This document shows, piece after piece, positions 13,177 to 25,582 of a stretch of DNA of 64,000 nucleotides (its first letter is position 1; each line of letters starts with the position of its first letter). The stretch covers positions 7,189,465-7,253,464 of the forward strand of contig CM034607.1 in assembly GCA_020091685.1 (NCBI GenBank). Direction: 5' to 3'. The notes under the pieces are model-generated. The model saw only the letters and a list, made by a program, of their open reading frames with translations, made no database searches and was not told where the DNA came from. This DNA comes from Lutjanus erythropterus (lineage: Eukaryota; Chordata; Actinopteri; Lutjaniformes; Lutjanidae). Made by a program: the position numbers and the translations under genes.

Positions 13177-14096
13177 TTAAAGCTGTGGTAGGCAGTTAAA
13201 TTTGGCATCAATGAGCAAAAATTTCCATCATAATCTTTCAGCAGAATGTAATTCAAGTGGTCTGAGAGAAAACTAGACTCAGGAACTTCCTCTTGGCTCT
13301 GTTTTCAGGTTTTTGAAAATTTAACCCACGAAGGGAGACTTTGGCCAATTACAAGTCATTTCAGAGCAAGATCGTTCCTATTGGCTGTTCTAAAAATGAA
13401 AATGTGGGTGCACTTCCCTTCTAGATGGTGAGAGCCTGATTTAATTGCGGCAAATCATGCAACTTACAAATTTCTAATAACTCCTTTGCTTCCGACTGTG
13501 TGTTCTACAAAAGACGTGTAAACAATTGACTGTATACAGATGGATGATGTGTCTCCTCTTCTTACCACTGTACAAATATGAAGGCAGAATATCTCAGATT
13601 GGAGCACTGCTGAATTGTTCTGGTGATGTCACTGGGAGCCAGTCTGGGCAGTTTTGATCAGGCTTGGAAGTCTGGGATCGAGGTCCCGCCCATACACCTG
13701 ACCGACTCAAACACGACATGAAACTGTCTTTCCATAGCATCAGATAACTAACTGAAAACCAATTTAATCAGAAAAATAAACACTTCGGCATATATCAGGG
13801 TGATAAGAAGTACCTATAATGACAAAAAACATCTTTGAGAAAAATTCATTTGACACATCAAATTACTTTGATTCATTCAAACATAACTAAAGCCACTTGA
13901 TTCTTGAGTCTCATAGAGTCTCACAGGTCATCAAACCCTGACTTTTTGAGAAATGCAGCTCAGTCATCACCTATCTTACTGATCTGTGATTGGCCAAAGT
14001 CTCTTGTTAGGGGCTGCGTTTTCTAAGCCTGAAAATGGAGCCAAGAGGAGGAGCAGAAGTCCAGTTTTCTCTCAGACCACATGAGTTACATTTTAC
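13177..14096. mobile_element. ~0.9-kb inverted-repeat element, non-coding
   Basis: Starts TTAAAGCTGTGGTAGGC. The arms at about 13245-13375 and 13965-14096 are inverted copies: GTGGTCTGAGAGAAAACT on the left is the reverse complement of a block at about 14070 on the right, and the GAGACTTTGGCCAAT block is also mirrored, with an extra CCTCTTGGCTC block. There is no open frame over the core. The right end is cut off where the fold-back fragment at 14097 begins. Confidence 0.78.
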
Positions 14097-14330
14097 TTAA
14101 AGGAACAAATCATCCTAAAATTAAAAAACAACATATTTTGCCTCTTTCCTGTTGTGCTGTTTGTCCATGAAGTTTGTTTTGATGTGAGCTTCAGAGTTTT
14201 CCACGGAGATAATCCGCAGACCTTGTGGAACTGCTTTCTCTCTAGTCAGAAAGAAAGAAGTTTCAGTAGATTTTAAAGTAGTTCAGGAGACTCTACTGCA
14301 GAAAGAAAGTAGTTCTATCCACAGTCTGAG
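14097..14330 (+). mobile_element. fold-back element family 2, partial copy
   Basis: Begins TTAAAGGAACAAATCATCC and shares with the element at 34147-34660 the blocks CCTGTTGTGCT, AGTAGATTTTAAAGTAGTTC and the AGAAAGAAAGTAGTTC hairpin segment. It is non-coding and looks like the left arm plus centre of the longer palindrome. Confidence 0.68.
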
Positions 14331-15916
14331 ATGATATATAGTCTCATATCATGATATCGATATAATCCACCATCCATTCAACCACCCCTCCATCATTTCT
14401 TAACCCTCTCTCCTGCTCAGCAGAGCAGCGCACAATATTCAGAGTATTCCAGCAGTATATATTTTAACATAAATTGCAGGTTGAACAGTACAAATGGAAA
14501 TGAACCTAAACAAATAAATAAGTAAAAGGTCTGTCATTTATCAAATCTAGTCTGTCTCACTCTTAGATCTTGTCAGGGGAGAAGCCTCTAAAAAAGGAAA
14601 TCAACAGTTTGTGGGTAGGAATAAAGCTTTACTTTTTTTTTAACATTTAAAGTTGTCCAAAAAAAAAAAAAAAAAACCAATCAAAAACTTTCATTCATTA
14701 TGAAAATGCTGGTTAGTTGCAGCCAAGTGCCCAGGAATACTGCTGGGCTGTACAGTCATAATTGAATTACTGTAATGTTCTTGGGTCCAGAAAGACTCCC
14801 TCATACAAGCATTACAAAAGAAATAAAAGCACTGAAGATCTTTTTCTTATTGTTACAGAAATCCCTAAATGAGTCTTTGCCTTTTCAGAAATTCACTGTA
14901 AGAACTAAAGTTTTGAAGAGCTGTATTTTTAAATTACTTTTATGGCATTCACGTGTGTGAGGAATCAGCAGGAGGTCAGCCGGCTTGGCAAGAGAAACTC
15001 TCTAATGAAAATGCCTGTGAAGCCTGAATAACCTTCTAGCCGTGTGCACTTGATGAGCGATTTGAAGTGTCACCTGAAGTTCGGGGAAACAGTCAAACAG
15101 GTCGAATAGTGATGAGGATGTCATTAGCTCCTCCCCACCTACAGGTGAATTGATCAGGTCACAGATGGAGGCTGAAGCCCTTCACAGCTCGATGGCAGCT
15201 GGGAACATCAGGTGGTGTTGTAGAGTCACGCAGGTAGAGACAGACTGGGTGACGTAAGCTGCCGAGCGCTCCTCTGTACCCAAGACAAAGTGACTGCCGC
15301 TAGACCCGAACAACCATCTATCCACAAGTACAGTACACAAACCAGCTCTCTGAAACACACTGAGAAACAAACACACACAAGGTCACTTTTCCATCTTCCG
15401 TCACCAAGGTGACCCTGTAGTTTGGCAAGACAGGCCCTTCTTCTCAGTCACCACACGACTTCAGCACTAATACCCAGCTTTGCTTTGTGCTTTATTGATT
15501 TTCTATTAAAGTGGTGCTTTTTACCACAACCCCCACCCGACCCTTTCATTTTCAGTGGGGTCACCGTCAGATGTTTCTGTCGGTCTTCCCACGAAGTTTG
15601 GGGTATTTATTAGCTTTTTCTCAAAATGACAAAAGAGAACACTTTTAGTTTTGTCTCTTACTGAACTTAGAAAACAAGTAAGAAAATAGTATGTATCATA
15701 TTGTATGTTTTAGAAGAATGCTTAAAAACGAAGGCAACCCAAAGTGCTTTATTGAGTACACAGGCAAAAAAATGAAAAAACAAATGATGGAAAAAATTAA
15801 AACAAGTAAGAAAAAATAATGAGAAAAACAGGAAATACAGGCAGAGGGTAGAGTCTCTGCAGAAAAAGACACCACAACACACTTCTAGTGGGTCAAAAGT
15901 GATCAGTGAAAGACAT

Positions 15917-16259
15917 TATGGCTGAAACAAGTGATTATTTTTATAGTCAATTAATCTGTTGATTATTTTCTCTGATTAATCAATTAGTTTTTTAGTCTAT
16001 AAAATTTCAGAAAATGATGAAAAATGTCGATCACTGTTTTCCAGAACTCAAGGTTAGTCTGTTAAATGTCTTATTTTGCCCATAACCAAAATATATTCAG
16101 TTTAGTGTCATAGAGAAAATATTCACATTTAAGAAGCTGAAATCAGAGAATTTTGACTTTTTTTCCTTAACAATCATTCTCAAATTGATTCCTAAAATAA
16201 TTGGCAATTAATTTACTAATGGATTAAAGATAAATGATTCAATTGTTGTAGCTCTGTAC
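15917..16259 (-). mobile_element. hAT-like MITE, GCTGCAAC family, reverse copy
   Basis: This is the reverse complement of the family seen at 27428, 34033, 43196 and 58059. It carries the reverse of the block AATTCTCTGATTTCAGCTTC and ends in GTTGTAGCTCT. The target duplication is not recognisable, so the copy is old. Confidence 0.75.
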
Positions 16260-17304
16260 GTTTTTTGGAAAATGCTGCATGTTATGCAGAGAGACATTTC
16301 TGTCTTGGGAATCTGTATAATCTGGCTTTGTCTGCCTGACTTTATTGTTGCTATCAGAGGCGCAGTTACGTGCCAGAACAAAGAAATAACCACAATTGCA
16401 AATAATAATCACACCATTATCATAGCATTAGTTAAAGCAAAACAAAAGGTTAACGACATAGTGCTAGTGTTGTACAATGAAGTCGATGCACAGCAGCTCA
16501 GACAACACAATTCACTTTGCACACGCTCTAATCGTTATTGTTAGTGAAACAAGCTAATTAACCTTTTCAAAGCTGAATGCAAATGAACTATTTCCAATAG
16601 GTTAACACTAATACTTCTGCTATCCAATAAAGGTGTATAATGTCCTGAAGTGAGAGCGAGGAGAGTTTAAATCACAGCCGCTGTACCTCAGAGGCTCAGC
16701 TCTTCGGCAGCCTTCCCTCTAGTGAGGTAGTGTCTGCTGTTCGGGATTGATGCAGTCATTACGTCACCGCAGTCTGCCTCGAGTAACCAGGCGGTGTGTA
16801 CTGAGAATGTAAATACAGTTATTCTGAGGGGGCATGAGTACACATTCAAAGAAAACTTAAAAGCCACATGCAGGCATATACTGACTACAAATGAGGCTGA
16901 GGTGATATGGCCTGTGTTTGTCCCCGCAGCCTATTTAACAACTAGACACCGTGTATTTCAAACGTTTTCATTGATAAAACATATTTTAGCCCACTGAAAG
17001 TCTGCAGTTGACGTCACAGCCAGCTGCTAAACCGAAAGACAGAAACCACACTATTCTCGGACTGCGGATGTAATTAGTTTCACATGAGTTAGATTTCACA
17101 CTCCTCTCAGCAGATATCACAGAAATGTACCGGTGTAGACAATTAAAATGGGACTCGTTGGGGGAGAAAATGAAAAGAAACCATTGTTGTGGGTAAGTTC
17201 GGAGCCCAGAGTTCACAAGCTTTGTGGTGATTGTTATAGAGCACTGTGAGTTCCAGCAATGATAGCGGCGTTGCTTTAGGGATGGCGATGATGATTGGTC
17301 TGAT

Positions 17305-18575
17305 GGTTGGCTGGTTCACCGTTTTGGTCCAGACTGAAATATTTCAATAACTGGATTACAGTGAATAATGACTTCAAAAGACTTTTCATCTAGCACCATC
17401 ATCAGGTCATTAACAAACAACATTTAAATGTATTCTGTGCTTTAGTTTTTGGCCAAATCCCTGCTAAACCAATAACATCCCCAGTAAGAGTGTGTGTCTT
17501 CCTGATTGGGACCAATTAGATGCGTATCTCTATACATGTTCAACGATATGATATATCTTAGGAATTTGTAAATGGCCAACCATTCAGTTCGATACGATGC
17601 AATACAAGACAATGCAATGTGTGAATCTTTATATTTTGATTCAATTAATGCTACATTTGTAGAGTGCTGTTAGTTGCAAAAAGAAATCCTGATAGTTTTA
17701 GTAAATATAGTAACAGGAGAGACAGAGAGAAGGAGACATTACAGTGATGTTTATATCTTATCGTGAGTCTCATGTGTAAATGAGATCCTGTAGCCTAAAT
17801 GAGAATCTGTGAACAAACTTTAAAACTATTTAAAATATGAGTATTTCTACAGTAAGATGATGTGCTGCTCTGTTTCATATGAAGAGTGCTGTGGTTTTGA
17901 TCAGTGTGGAGGAACAGTGAAGTGTTACCTGCTCTCACAGTGACATGACGTCTCTTTGGGTCAGACTCGTGTCTCTGTTCTCTGCTGTCAGACACGTTTT
18001 GCATAAATGATCTGCAGTAGCGTTTCTCATCTTTCTTATAAAACCCAAACTCAGTCTACACTAGCGTTATGAAAGTTTGGTGATGCAACGCGGTACAGTG
18101 TCACTTCTGTCGCTGTTTTCAGCGCTGTCTGTTTTGATGAAATGAAGAGGAGATACAGGAGAGGGAGGAGGGAGCGCTTGTTTTGTGTGATAGCGGCAGC
18201 AGGCGTCCAGCGAGAGCGGTGCAGGCAGAGACAGTGGGAGAGAGAAAACGGAGGAAACTTATAGCAGCAGCTCCTTGATGCAAAAAATGAAACATTTTCG
18301 TGTCCTAATGAGATGTATCGATACACTAATGCTGCATCGATTTGTTTCCGAATCATGTTCAGCTTTTTACTGATACAGGCCGTCTCAACTTATGCAGTCA
18401 CATCTTACACATTAAAGTTTGATGCATCGGATGCATGAATGAATTGTTACACCCCTAATCCCCAGTGGTCTCAGCTGTAATTTAAAGTTTAGTGCTAAAT
18501 AGCAAATGTTAGCATGCTAAAACGCTTAATTAAGAGAGTGAAAATATTGAACATTATACGATAACATTTTCACTT
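17305..18575 (+). repeat. teleost interspersed repeat (family 3), split by a younger insertion
   Basis: The left part (17305-17484) carries TTTTCATCTAGCACCATCAT and the right part (18458-18575) carries AGCAAATGTTAGCATGCTAA. The same ordered blocks occur at 40945-41665 and 45380-46050, which lets the two parts be joined into one older repeat copy. The intervening 17485-18457 is a separate element. Confidence 0.72.
17485..18457. mobile_element. hAT-like element (973 bp) with perfect 8-bp target duplication
   Basis: Flanked by identical octamers ATCCCCAG at 17477-17484 and 18458-18465. The ends are TAAGAGTGTG and ACACCCCTA. The right end holds the GATGCATCGGATGCATGAAT block followed by GTTACACCCCTA, similar to an abundant teleost hAT-derived repeat. 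Open frames inside, such as the minus-strand ones at 17795-18004 and 18051-18356, do not look like transposase, so the element is non-autonomous. Confidence 0.85.
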
Positions 18576-19062
18576 GGACATTTCACCGCATTGACTAAAC
18601 ACTGCTTAGTATAACCTCACATATCTGTAGACTTGTGGCGGCGTGATGATTTTACTCAAGGAATACATCATATGTGTTACAGAGTAATTGATCAGCAATG
18701 TGCGGTTGCAGTTATTTGATTGGCCACCGCAGAGCTTTAATAGATGATGTCATGTTGCAGTCCAGCAAAAGTTGAGTCAGATTTAACTTTTTGGGTGGAT
18801 GAGCCTACATTTTTAATGTGGACCTCTGTGTGCGTCCCTAATGTGTTGCTCGACTGCCCTTATTTGGCCTAAAGTTTGTTTGAATGTGCCCTGAGTGTTG
18901 TTTCAAGTTAGTTTCTTTGAGATATTGCATTTAGACGTGTTTTAAAAAACCTGACAGTAACCTTATTCAGCTAAAGTAATGATAGTAACTTCATGATGAA
19001 CTTTCAGCCAATCTTTTCTGGCGGGAAACTGACGTTTTATGAGACAGATAACACTCTCTTCA

Positions 19063-19155
19063 AACCAGCTCTCCAGACTCCCCAGGCGAAATCAGTACTT
19101 TAATCTTGCAGAACACGGTGGTTGCTGGTGTACCTTGGCCTTGATCAGTTTGTTG
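19063..19155 (-). repeat. fold-back family 1 fragment, reverse orientation
   Basis: Holds AAATCAGTACTTTAATCTTG and CCTTGATCAG, matching 25375-25437 of copy 3 in the same orientation and so inverted relative to copy 2 just downstream at 19190. Confidence 0.6.
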
Positions 19156-19189
19156 GTGTTATTGTGCGACTTCGGTGTTTAAAAGGTTA

Positions 19190-19632
19190 GTTCTGATTTA
19201 CTGAAGATAAGAAAATAAGTGACTGAGCCAGTGGTAGACCAGAAACTCCTGTGTTGTTGGAGGTAAAACTTTTTTGCAGGAGGAGTCTGGTTAAGTGCTA
19301 GAAACCAGTTATATATATGTGTTATATAACAGGTTTTTAGTTGGAACTGGCTGTCTGAAGGCAAGGTAATACAGTGGAAAATATTCTAAATTTAGCATTC
19401 ATTTAAACTGATATTGATGTTTTTTAGATGAACCTTTTCTAAGTGTCTAAAAAAACCTTTTGCTGCTGGTCCTGTCCACAGCAGTACATTGCCTAGCTTC
19501 CATTCTAGTGCTCCTCTTTGCTTCACCAAACTAGAGATGTGTCGACCACCATCTACTGTAGGTAATACACTCACTATGGATAAACACCTCACACAAACCC
19601 ACTTCAAAAAAAATCCCTAGTATCCCTTTAAT
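19190..19632 (+). mobile_element. fold-back MITE family 1, copy 2
   Basis: Contains GTAGACCAGAAACTCCTGTG, AGTACATTGCCTAGCTTCC, CATCTACTGTAGGTAATACA and the end TATCCCTTTAAT. Its reverse complement follows copy 3 (25094-25582) block by block. There is no open frame of interest. Confidence 0.8.
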
Positions 19633-22254
19633 ATCGTCACCAGAAGAATGAAGGCATCACCAAGGCATGTCTGTCTTATTGGTAATAATTTTGTATTCAC
19701 CAGTGTAATTTCTGAGATCTTGGAATGCAGTAATATTGCTAAAAAGAAGTCTGACTGAAAAACAACCTGTCTGATTGTCTGGCTGTGTTCCCAGATCTCA
19801 GTAATTACTTTGGTGAGTACAGCGTTATCATAATCTATAGAAATTATGAACAAAATTGCAGTAACAAGACCCAAGTTGTAGGAAACCTGAATTGTCCTTT
19901 GAGCAATTCTTTTATGTAAATGCTTTTCTGAGTTTCACTACAAAAACCTTAATTAAAGGCCTCAAAACCCTTTGGACAGCCAACTCAAGAATTCCCAATT
20001 CATAAAAAGCCACAGCATGGGATGTTCTGGTCTCCACAACACCTAGGGAGAATTTGGACAGATGAATTTGAAACCTGTCTGATCCCTCCTCTTTCTGTGT
20101 TGTGAGCTGTAGGACTTATTTTCAATCACTTCTCCGGCACACATGGCTCAAGTGGCCATTTCCCATGGAGAGCAATTTTCTCCAATGGAAATGGCCATCT
20201 CATGCTGACAGAGATTTAATCTTCAGGACATCACGGCTAGATTAAGATGATGAATCACACGAAACAGTTTGAGAGATACTTCACTCCGAACTGTTAGGGG
20301 AGAGTCAGACAGCTGCACACCACTCTGGGGGCCGTGTTAGCGTGGAGTGCACAGAGATAGGACTTATCCGTACACATGTGCTGGCCTGCCTTGACTCGGC
20401 TCGACTCTGCGTGCCAGCTCAGCACGGCAGGGATTTGCAGCTCCGTTACGACAGGGCTGCCTGCTTGAAGGTGTGCCTTTAACTGATAACCTGCTTGTCT
20501 CGAGCCGATGATGTTAAAAAGCAGCAGGCTGATCCATGGCTGTGTCTAATGATTAAGGGAGGGGCTGTAAAATGGTGGATATACACATTTATGTTCATGT
20601 TTTGTCTATCACACTGCACGGCAGGTAAACTAAGTTGTCTGCAGCTCTTCGTCAAACATCTCACTGTTTTTGTGCGTCCACTCTTCCTCCCTGCAGTATT
20701 AGTAGACTTGTTGTTATTGAAGATTAGCTGCTAACAAAACACAGCTAACTCAGCTAACATTTCCTTCAGATTCATGACAATACAACAACTATTTTGTTAT
20801 TTAAAAGCTTTTATTATGAAGCAGGACAATCAGGAAGTATTCGGTTTTTATTTGAAGTAACTTAACAAGACTCAGTTCTAGCTCAAAGCAAACATGAAAT
20901 GGTATAATAAGGCAGATAGCTGTACAGACAGTTTAAACAGTGACAGAGGAGAGACTTCGAACCAGAGAAATTCAGTTAGAAGCTACAGACAGCCACAGTT
21001 TTTAAAAAGCTCTCTCTGCTCTCCTGCTCAGACATGGGTTGACTCTCGCAACATACACTTGTTTAGGTGAAGAAGGGGAGTTCGCCACGGTTGGCAAAAC
21101 CCGTTTGAAGTTGAGTCAGGCGCCCTTTGGCCCAAGTCTGGAGATGACTCGGCACAACTCAGTGCTTCTGAACCATTGACATAAATATGGATGATTTGTC
21201 CCCATTTCCTTCTTCTGTTTAAATGATGCCAAAATATCCCAGATACACGGATGCACTTGAACAAAAATCAGCATGATTAAAAACTGCCTAAATGTTAGTA
21301 ACCATCTATGGGACAAAAAAAAAAAAAAAAGACTTTTTGGCCCGTGTCCCATCTGTTAATATAGGGGTGTGATTTATGACCTATACTGCAGCCAGCCACC
21401 ACAGAGTGATTGAGATGTTTTGGCATGCAGGTTCCAATCAGTGCGACTTGGTTTGACTTGGAGCAGCCAAAAATGCCAATAGAAAAACCGAAGAGTAAGA
21501 TGAGAGCTGAGAGATTTGATTAGTTGAAGTGTCGTCCGTTTGATTGGTTTTGAAATGGTTGTGTTGCCAGTTAAGTTTCTTTCTTTTCTTTTTAAAAATC
21601 CCATATCTGTAAGGGATGAAACAATTACCAGTTTCATGATAAACCACAAAAAAATTCCCAATGATTAGTATTAGCGCATCAAATTTTAATTACCATTAAA
21701 ACTGTTTGATTGCTGCAATTTAAAAAAAAACTCAACACAGGTTTAGCATGCAACGTGGGTATTTTTTGTACTATTGAAAACGTCCACGTTGTTAAGGAAG
21801 TGATACCATTTCAAATCACTGACTTGATTTAAGTTTTAAATATAAAACTTGGTGAAATGGTTTCAGATTTCAGTACATTTTTATCACGTTTTAATTTCAT
21901 GTGTGAAGTTTTCATACCATGATTTAAAAAACGCATTATCATGAAGGTGTTCTTTGTGATGGAAGTGTTTTCATTACAGAAAGTAGAGATTTTTTACACT
22001 TTCAATCTTGCTGATCCAGACTCACAGATAATAAAGAGACTTTGCTCATAATAAATTTAAGGAAACGTTTTACATTTACGGCCTTATTTGAAGCTTGTGC
22101 CAACAAGAAAGCACACAGATTCAAAGTTTGTGCGGTCGCGCAATATATCTTATTTTTATCTTTTCACCTCAGCTGGTTTATGCAGTCATTCGCCAAGAAC
22201 TTTTACTTTTGATTTAAATTATATTAAACTTACCTGTCCTTTAAGCTTTAATGA

Positions 22255-22632
<378 letters not shown>

Positions 22633-22765
22633 GTTACCACACGTCGGTGTTTGGAGTGACCAGTGATTGCCTGTTGGACGGCCTGCCCGGTGTGAAGACG
22701 AGCGGCTGTTTGGTTGAGGTCATTCCCTCCCTTCCTCGTCTCCAGCTCAGCACATCGCTGCCACG
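22633..22765 (+). CDS. trappc9: trappc9 internal exon (fourth visible, 133 bp)
   Basis: After completing Gly it reads [20 protein letters not shown] and ends [12 protein letters not shown] with the Arg codon split. This matches the TRAPPC9 segment with SDCLLD and SLPRLQ-type motifs. The acceptor is CCTAG at 22628-22632. The donor is ACG|GTCAGA at 22766, weak by consensus (C at +3, A at +5). There are 43 whole codons and the intron phase is 2. Skipping this exon alone would break the frame; skipping it together with the next (297 bp) would not. Confidence 0.95.
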
Positions 22766-22957
22766 GTCAGAAACTCTCTGAACCCCGTCTAAGTCATTTT
22801 CATGGTTATAATTATTCACTAAAGCTGAGGCTACATGATTCATTCTAGCAAAATGGATAACAGTGAAACAGGCTGAGCCGCAGATGTGTGTTAATGCAGA
22901 GTTTGGTAACGCTCGCAGTGATCTATCAACAATCTAACTGGATCATCTGACTAGTTT

Positions 22958-23460
22958 ACAGGACAGTCCCCGAGTATTTTGCAAGTCATTTTGTAAACTT
23001 TCTATAGCACATGGATATGAAATGAGACATGTGAGGTTGAAGTGCTGACTCACAGCTTTAATTTGAGGGTATTTACAATCCACATCTGATAAAGTGATTT
23101 AATGGCACCAAAATATATTAAACGGATAAGATAAGCATAAGATTTTCATCGCAAAACCTTTGCAGTCACTTTCTCGCGTTAGGACCTTCCGGCTTTGTCT
23201 GTTGTTTAGTAAGAGAAACACATGCTCAGTTGAATTGAGGTCATGTGATTGACTGCAGACGAGACGAGAACATTGCACTGTTTGGCCATAAAAATATAAA
23301 AGGGCAACGAGTCCTACACCGTTCACCCACGATTGATGTGAACACCCTTAAAGCTGAAAGTCAGCACTTTAACCTCATAGTCATTATTTCATTTCACATC
23401 CATTGTACTGGAGTACAGAGCCAAAACAATGAAAAATGTGTCACTGTCCTGCTGCTCACA
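22958..23460. mobile_element. Tc1/mariner-like element, internally deleted (~0.5 kb)
   Basis: The arms at 22958-23090 and 23325-23455 are diverged inverted repeats of each other: TGAGGTTGAAGTGCTGACT on the left mirrors AGTCAGCACTTTAACCTCA on the right, and GGACAGT mirrors ACTGTCC. Between them is a minus-strand transposase scrap (23183-23300). Full Tc1-like elements are about 1.6 kb, so most of the coding part is deleted. Confidence 0.82.
23183..23300 (-). pseudogene. Tc1-like transposase fragment (DDE third acidic region)
   Basis: The minus-strand frame contains SQSHDLNSTEHVFLLL, a clear variant of the Tc1/mariner SQSPDLNPIE motif that includes the last catalytic Glu/Asp region. The HTH DNA-binding part and the first two catalytic Asp regions are missing. 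It lies between inverted-repeat arms of the same element and is a non-functional fossil. Confidence 0.75.
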
Positions 23461-25093
23461 GTTTGCACTCCACTTGGATAGTGTTGATACTCAATTTCCT
23501 AAAAGTAACAAGAGGTAAATGTTCAGCTGAGTGTCACTTGCCTATGACAGATCCTATCAAGTGAATGATGGCAGAGGATCAACATACTTTAAACCCACAC
23601 AAGCCAAATTAACAACCTGGTATTTACTTGTGACCACTTTCAGTGTCATCATGGTGCTTACTGCAGTGTTTTCCTAAAGATTCAACATGTTAGAGAGAGT
23701 GTGTGAAGTGGTTTAGATGTCGGGTTTCTTCTTATTTATTTGGTCACCGTATGAAATATTCATTGACTTGCGTTCAAGCATCTTTCTGATTAAAAAGTAA
23801 AGGCTTTAGGGGGGATTTGGCTGAAAGTCACAACTAATACACACTGCAGTTATTCTATAGCAACCCTCTGCTTGGTTTCAGACTTTGGTGCCAGTTCTTT
23901 TGAAGCTGATGGGTGATACATGAAGAAGCACACTAAAACCCAACATATCTAAGAATTACCTTTAAAAAAATGAAAGAACTCAAAAGAAAACAGAGAAAAC
24001 TGACTGATTTTTTCCAAATTTGCACATTCTTTTATTTGCTGTCGGTCTCAGTAGTATCCAAAGATGATTATAGATGTACTTTACAAGTGAAGTGTCCCCT
24101 GAAACTATTTAGTTGAGGATAAATTAATATTATTAACAAAATCTGTGTTCTTCATTCCTTCTCTCTTCCTTGAGGCTGCTTTACAATGATTGACAGGGCT
24201 AATAATAGCTGATGTGGTGGGAATATTCAAATGGAACATTTATAAGCCTTCTCTGATTCTTAATTTCACATTGGTTGGCTATAAACTAATCATTAGCTAT
24301 GAAACGGCAGCATTTCACAGCCATCAGAAACTTTTATTAGAACATTTAACAGCAAACCTTATCATCAGAAAATAGTTAGGCTAGCTAACAAGCCAACATT
24401 AATTTAGTTGGGGTAATATTAGAGTTTAGCTAACGTACTAATGTTAGTCTGTTACTAACCTCAATCACAAGTGCCTAAGAAGTTCCAGTCCATTATAAAT
24501 CTAACATCATTATAACTTGCAAGCAAATAAATTAACATATAAATCAAATGAAAACACATGAAACATACAAGACACCAAAATATCAGTGCCTCCATCACCC
24601 AGACTGATAACCTGTGAAACTGCGAGGCGATGGTCCAATCACCGCTAAGCTTTCCTGCTCAGAGAGCTTTCAGGTTACACAGTGATGTAATGAGCCTTCC
24701 CTCTTTTTTAGTTTCCTTGGTAGTCTTATAATCAGTATGGAAACTTTAGTTCAGCATTTCATACAAACTGGCAGCGTCATACTTGATTAAAACTCATGTC
24801 AGGTTTGGGTTTTGTGGACCCATCCCTTTAATTCAGCACTTTTTCTGACGTTAACCCCATTGGGGTTGATGGACGTCTGAAGATTATGAGTACTATTTGA
24901 AAGTTACAGCAAGTTGAGATTCAAAAAAAACTTTTCAAATAAAATGCAACCGCAGGTTTTTTGTGAATCAATACATCGCCAGTGGCAAAAAGTAATAACA
25001 TCTGTTCAGAATGAATATGATTCAATACTTCTGATTTGGAAGTGGCTGTGATTTAAACTAGTAATTATAGCCGATTATGAGGTTATTACTGTT

Positions 25094-25582
25094 CTTAAAG
25101 GGATGGGGTTTTTTGAAGTGGGGTCACATCTGTCTAACCCTAACCTACAGTAGACGGTGGCCATCACGTCCTCAGTTTGGAGAAGCAGCAGGAGTATCAG
25201 TGATAGAAGCTAAGCAATGTACTGCTGTGGACAGGGTTAGCAACAAAATGTATTTTAGCCACCTAAAAAAAAAAATCAGTTTAAGTCTACGCTGTATTTG
25301 GAATATTTTCACAGCTTTACCTTGCTGTCAGACAGCCAAATATAACTCTCATCAAAGCCACCGGACTCCTTTGACAAAATCAGTAATTTTACCTTGGAGA
25401 ACACAGGAGTTGCTGCTCTCCGCTACCTTGATCAGGTAATTTGTTTAGTAGTTCAGATCCACCTTAGCCTCCTACACTGCTACTCCTGCTGCTTCTCCAA
25501 ACTGGTTGCATGACGGCTGCCATCTACTGTAGGTAATACACTGACTACTGAGAAGTATCTCACTTCAAACTATCCCTTTAAC
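25094..25582 (-). mobile_element. fold-back MITE family 1, copy 3 (best preserved)
   Basis: The ends TTAAAGGGATGGGG and ACTATCCCTTTAA begin roughly 100-bp inverted repeats that include the mirrored CTGCTGCTTCTCCAAACT and CTACTGTAGGT blocks. The interior is the reverse complement of copies 1 and 2. TTAA at both ends suggests a TTAA target site. The open frame at 25077-25439 runs through the element and is not coding in my view. Confidence 0.82.

Noticed and set aside
17795..18356. Minus-strand open frames, possible transposase
   Set aside because: They lie inside the hAT-like element 17485-18457 but show no hAT dimerisation motif or zinc finger pattern, and are short.
25077..25439. 120-codon open frame
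   Set aside because: It falls almost wholly inside fold-back family 1 copy 3; the diverged copies at 11085 and 19190 do not keep the frame.
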